A stretch of 7,167 nt of DNA, taken from the NCBI GenBank assembly GCA_943328715.2, contig CALQBB020000037.1, positions 1 to 7,167 of the forward strand, read 5' to 3'. The DNA is from Polynucleobacter meluiroseus. Its GTDB lineage: Bacteria > Bacteroidota > Bacteroidia > Flavobacteriales_D > Crocinitomicaceae. Position 1 is the stretch's first letter, and each line of letters opens with the position of its first letter. Both the position numbers and the translations under genes were made by a program. Shown here piece after piece: positions 5,941-7,167 of the stretch. The notes beneath the pieces were generated by a model. The model was given only the letters and a program-made list of their open reading frames with translations, did no database searches and was not told where the DNA came from.

Positions 5941-7167
5941 CTAGTATTCGATGTCCAAGTTGAACAAGTTTTTCAAGGTATGTAAATTCGGATTCTTTCG
6001 AGCAAGCGCAGAAAACTTATCTTTTCCTGTCAAGAATTTTGTTTCTTTTTCAGGTTCGTTACTCATCGAAAGTTGAATGTCCACATGGTAATTCTGTAAG
6101 CTTTTACGCATGAATTCGATGAATCCCATGAGTTCGGCTTGAATGTAGTCCATCTGAACTTGGTTGTCCACCACAATCCCCAGAACTTCCTCACTGATGA
6201 GAACGGGATCTCTTTTAATCAAGGCATTGTAGAAGGTCTCTAATCCATTTTCTTTCACGACATATGCGTATTGTTTCCAAAACATTTTGACGTGTTCAAT
6301 GCTAAATCCTTCCCTTGGTAAATCCTCTAAATTCCCTTGTTGTTGAGATTCTTTGATCTTTTCTATGGATTCCTTTATGGAAATATGCTTTGTTGGAATG
6401 ACTCCTTGTGGACTCGATAAAATTTTGTTTTCTACTACTTTTTCAACTGGAGTATTGGAAACACTCGCTGTTTTGTTTACTGGAGTGGTAGCGCTTGATT
6501 TCCGAAGGGTTTGTTGAGGGAATGGTAGAATATCGATTCTATCCGTCAGTCCTTTTTTTTTTCAGACTCTTGTTTTAACGAACAGAGTTGCATAAGTGCT
6601 ACTTCGATCAACAAGCGTTGATTTTTCGATGATTTGTAGTCGACATCTGTTTTACTCAGAATGCTCAAACCTTTCATGATTCGTTGCGCTTCAATTTCTT
6701 TCGACTGTTCTACAAATCGTTGACGCACCGTTTCTGGAACTTCTAATAAATTGGATGTTCGGACATCTTTACAGACCAATAAATTGCGCAAATGCTCTGC
6801 TAAACCAACAACGAAATGATGTCCATCGAATCCTTTTTCAAAAATGTCATTCAAAATCAACAAGGATGTTGAAATGTCTTCCTTCTCTGCAGCATCCATT
6901 ACTTTGAAGTAATACTCATAATCCAAAATGTTTAGATTTTCGAGTACATCTTTATAGGTCAAGGTTGTTCCAGCAAAGGTGACAATTTGATCAAAAATTG
7001 ACAGCGCATCTCTCAATGCTCCATCTGCTTTCATGGCAATTTGATGTAGCGCCTCTGGGTCAGCAGAAACTCCTTCTTTTGTGGCAATTTGAGCCAGATG
7101 ATCAGCAATGTCCTTTACACGGATGCGACCGAAATCAAAAATCTGACAACGCGAAAGAATCGTTGGA
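5941..7167 (-). CDS. dnaX: DNA polymerase III subunit tau (dnaX), 3' part, needs a -1 frameshift
   Basis: The gene enters from the right edge. In-window residues begin PTILSRCQIFDF, the conserved DnaX stretch with the SRC motif of clamp-loader ATPases; the Walker motifs lie outside. The zero frame encodes the lid and collar domains for 205 codons to the ten-A run. Slipping back one base at 6552 opens another 203 codons with no stop until TAG at 5941. This second part has a low-complexity linker (about 85 residues) followed by a conserved C-terminal domain (from FSIEHVKMFWKQYAYV to LKNLFNLDIEY) typical of Bacteroidota DnaX. Tau dimerises the polymerase and contacts DnaB, and those contacts lie in this C-terminal part in E. 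coli. Because both halves look conserved and adjoin precisely, the gene is functional, decoded either by programmed slippage or from a one-base error in the run. menE follows after two bases. Confidence 0.9.
6526..6541 (-). promoter_or_regulatory. Small stem-loop downstream of the dnaX slippery site
   Basis: On the transcript strand the arms TAGAAT and ATTCTA pair perfectly around the loop CGAT. The stem begins ten bases after the heptamer. Downstream stems stimulate -1 frameshifting in E. coli dnaX, but this one has only one G-C pair and lies further away than the usual 5-9 bases, so a stimulatory role is uncertain. Confidence 0.3.
6546..7167 (-). CDS. dnaX: Gamma-like short DnaX product, zero frame (partial)
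   Basis: Without slippage the ribosome reads 205 in-window codons, the last three lysines coming from the A run, then Asp and TGA at 6546-6548. The product ends directly after the collar domain, whose last helix is RLLIEVALMQLCSLKQ. It would lack the linker and the region that binds DnaB and the polymerase, which is the kind of product called gamma in E. coli and Thermus. Here, in contrast to E. coli, the short form comes from the unshifted frame. The relative amount of each form cannot be judged from sequence, and the short form may not exist if the run has been miscalled. Confidence 0.6.
   Translation of the reverse strand, partial: PTILSRCQIFDFGRIRVKDIADHLAQIATKEGVSADPEALHQIAMKADGALRDALSIFDQIVTFAGTTLTYKDVLENLNILDYEYYFKVMDAAEKEDISTSLLILNDIFEKGFDGHHFVVGLAEHLRNLLVCKDVRTSNLLEVPETVRQRFVEQSKEIEAQRIMKGLSILSKTDVDYKSSKNQRLLIEVALMQLCSLKQESEKKKD
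6552..6562 (-). promoter_or_regulatory. Slippery A10-G site in dnaX (contains A AAA AAG in zero frame)
   Basis: The transcript strand reads GAA AAA AAA AAG GAC TGA in the zero frame, so the last seven bases of the run are exactly the E. coli dnaX heptamer A AAA AAG in the correct phase (6552-6558). The ten-A run (6553-6562) is also long enough for RNA polymerase slippage of the type known from Thermus dnaX. A stop one codon later caps the unshifted product. I see no upstream Shine-Dalgarno stimulator. Confidence 0.65.

Noticed and set aside
5941..6545. Treating the tau region as a separate gene starting at the ATG at 6285
   Set aside because: The frame is open without stops from the A run through that ATG, and the sequence before it is the expected linker, so the ATG is an internal methionine of tau.

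Overview
The window looks like a chromosomal housekeeping segment from a member of the Bacteroidota, probably Flavobacteriia and perhaps a Crocinitomicaceae/Fluviicola-like organism (the last step is inference). Four things support this. None of the six gene starts that can be seen has a Shine-Dalgarno sequence. The element before dnaB matches the Bacteroidota -7 box TAnnTTTG. MenE is the short form lacking the usual N-terminal portion. DnaX, Nth and a secreted dnaB-linked protein are in the style of that group. All seven genes lie on the minus strand, so transcription runs right to left. I see no mobile element, CRISPR array, rRNA or tRNA.

Layout from right to left in the order of transcription. 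The 3' part of dnaX (clamp-loader tau/gamma) enters from the right edge and ends at 5941. It is followed two bases later by menE (menaquinone synthesis), then a membrane-anchored J-domain protein whose start overlaps menE by 20 bases, then nth (endonuclease III) one base after that. This is a tightly packed, probably co-transcribed unit. A 95-base gap follows, holding a small palindrome and a -7-like element right against the next start codon. Next come dnaB (replicative helicase) and, one base later, a secreted protein of unproven function with features of a class I glutamine-amidotransferase-like fold. A 115-base gap then leads into the 5' end of a gene best read as rho (termination factor), cut by the left edge.

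The strongest unusual signal is in dnaX. The frame holding the ATPase/collar part ends at TGA directly after a ten-A run that contains the E. coli-type slippery heptamer A AAA AAG in the zero frame. The whole tau C-terminal region (203 residues) is open and well conserved in the -1 frame. The short gamma-like product would therefore be the default and the full tau would need a -1 slip, the reverse of E. coli. A one-base homopolymer error in the assembly is the main alternative. Other points are an Nth without any [4Fe-4S] cysteines, a DnaB tail that resembles the SSB C-terminal tip, a possibly leaderless dnaB transcript, and two gene junctions with the identical TAACATG stop-start arrangement.
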